A stretch of DNA of 64,000 nucleotides from assembly GCA_037042185.1 (NCBI GenBank), contig JAXQJY010000030.1, positions 310,001-374,000 on the forward strand, given 5' to 3'. The position numbers and the translations under genes were made by a program. Position 1 is the stretch's first letter, and every line of letters begins with the position of its first letter. Positions 63,023-64,000 of the stretch are shown in pieces. The stretch comes from Sordariomycetes sp. S80-01Y (lineage: Eukaryota; Ascomycota; Sordariomycetes). The notes beneath the pieces were generated by a model, which ran no database searches, was not told where the DNA came from, and worked only from the letters and a program-made list of their open reading frames with translations.

Positions 63023-63369
63023 GGCTGACCATTCTCTACATCACTTGGTCTACTGGGATTAGAAACGGTACCAGTTGTACAATAATGCATAATATTACAC
63101 GTTGGCTGACGAAGGCCGGGCTATCTGATAAACAATGAGATGTATCATGTTGCATTACGGCTAGCATCGCGATGAATCATCTCTGCTGCTTTTCCTGTGT
63201 GTCCGTCCTTGACATCCTGAACCCAGTCGTAAAACCCCGTGACCTCCCCTCACTATAGCTTACATTTCGTGACAGCACTTTGTATTGTCAAAGTGCCTCT
63301 GTGGTCATTACATCTTCCCCTTAGATCAATAGTAGACCAGGCACAGATCATATGCGCAGCTCATCACGC
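63023..63369. other. Convergent trailer region
   Basis: Non-coding stretch between the Rab and Pmt stops. Confidence 0.6.
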
Positions 63370-64000
63370 TCAAGCATCGCTGACCCTCCAGTTGTCGAAC
63401 CACTTCAAGTAGCTGTACTGCTTGTTGTTTCCAGTCATTCCCCAGCAGATGGGGATGAACAGAATGTATAGGCCGACGATAACGGTGTATAGTAGACCGT
63501 ACACAACGCCCTGGATGGTAGCGTTGCGGTTTCTCAAGAACCAATCGGCCAGGAAGCCAAAGGTGAGGATAGCAAAGTAGAGAGCAGGGTAGTAGTGGTG
63601 CACATAAGTCACACGCGCCATGATGACGAATGGCAGGTAGTGAAGGAACCAGCCAGCGGCAGGGTAAAGACCAGCGTAGTGGATGTGGTCAACCTCGCTG
63701 TCCTTGAGCTCCCTGTAGCCTCGCTGCCAGCGGATCAGGTACCAGGCAACGACCAAGCCGATGACACCCAGACCGGCAGTCGAGCCCCAGTAAACGAAGG
63801 GGTTGCCGAGCAGGAAGTACTTGACGATGTTGTCGTCCCAGCCGCACATACGCAGGCCGACGTGCAGAATTGGCCACTGCCACCACTGAGAGGCGAGGTC
63901 ATCCTGCTTATCGGGGTCAGGAACCAGAGCATTGTTTGAAGTCATCATGGCGACGTTGAGGTGGACGAAATCGTGGAAGAAGGGAGACTTGTAGACGCCC
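63370..64000 (-). CDS. PMT4: Protein O-mannosyltransferase, Pmt4 type (C-terminal part)
   Basis: Open to the window edge, so only the last 209 or so residues are seen. It reads GVYKSPFFHDFVHLNVAMM, TSNNALVPDPDKQDDLASQW, WPILHVGLRMCGWDDNIVKYFLLGNPFVYWG, then DHIHYAGLYPAAGWFLHYLPF, a YPALYFAILTF helix and the end KWFDNWRVSDA. The DFVHLN block and the DPDKQDDLASQWWQWP stretch are typical of Pmt4-class dolichyl-phosphate-mannose mannosyltransferases, which add the first mannose to Ser/Thr of membrane-bound and GPI proteins in the ER. Four hydrophobic spans are visible. No intron in the visible part. Confidence 0.92.
   Translation of the reverse strand, partial: GVYKSPFFHDFVHLNVAMMTSNNALVPDPDKQDDLASQWWQWPILHVGLRMCGWDDNIVKYFLLGNPFVYWGSTAGLGVIGLVVAWYLIRWQRGYRELKDSEVDHIHYAGLYPAAGWFLHYLPFVIMARVTYVHHYYPALYFAILTFGFLADWFLRNRNATIQGVVYGLLYTVIVGLYILFIPICWGMTGNNKQYSYLKWFDNWRVSDA

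Overview
The window is nuclear DNA of a filamentous ascomycete (Pezizomycotina, most likely a Sordariomycete). The evidence is short GT-AG introns of about 45-65 bases with CTRAY-like branch sites, divergent and convergent single genes instead of operons, and fungal-only families (CipC/DUF3759, GH115, PNP_UDP-type NLR partners, fungal transcription-factor domain). I resolved 32 protein genes, one of them cut by the right edge, and no tRNA, rRNA or CRISPR array.

Left part, about 1-37 kb, mostly GC-rich conserved genes: a secreted glyoxalase-fold protein, a DUF4396 membrane protein, a butanediol-type zinc alcohol dehydrogenase, a nitrilase, a ubiquitin-like/WLM metalloprotease, the K/HDEL receptor ERD2, TAF10, mitochondrial ribosomal protein uS19m, a secreted SMP-30-like propeller, a small Gly-rich protein, the Eme1 subunit of the Holliday-junction endonuclease, a CipC-like stress protein, a 1745-residue kinesin, an alkyltransferase-like (ATL) DNA-repair protein, a sugar transporter, a secreted cyanovirin-N-like lectin, an NAD(P)H-dependent medium-chain reductase, O-acetylhomoserine sulfhydrylase, and a divergent succinate dehydrogenase subunit C.

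Middle part, about 37-57 kb, visibly more AT-rich and accessory in content: two unrelated metallo-beta-lactamase-fold hydrolases, a transcription-factor-domain protein without a zinc cluster, a secreted carboxylesterase, a GH115 alpha-glucuronidase (one frameshift) divergent from a secreted GH43-like hydrolase, two copies of a dispersed repeat about 5 kb apart, and an NLR/effector pair. The esterase, GH115 and GH43 genes look like a small hemicellulose-degrading set.

Most interesting: at 52.6-56.5 kb an NB-ARC/TPR NLR gene stands head to head with a PNP_UDP-type nucleoside-phosphorylase-fold gene. The extreme N-terminus of the NLR and the extreme C-terminus of the PNP protein carry the same 26-residue motif (13 of 26 identical, gapless; core SG..VVAG and GGT.N). 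This is the topology of the known fungal amyloid-signalling pairs (NLR with N-terminal motif, effector with C-terminal motif, as in NWD2/HET-S), but with a PNP_UDP effector. I infer a two-gene immune or incompatibility switch.

Right part, about 57-64 kb, returns to GC-rich core genes: EMC7, an SLC44/choline-transporter-like protein, a Rab4-like GTPase with an unusual insertion, and the C-terminal part of a Pmt4-type protein O-mannosyltransferase.
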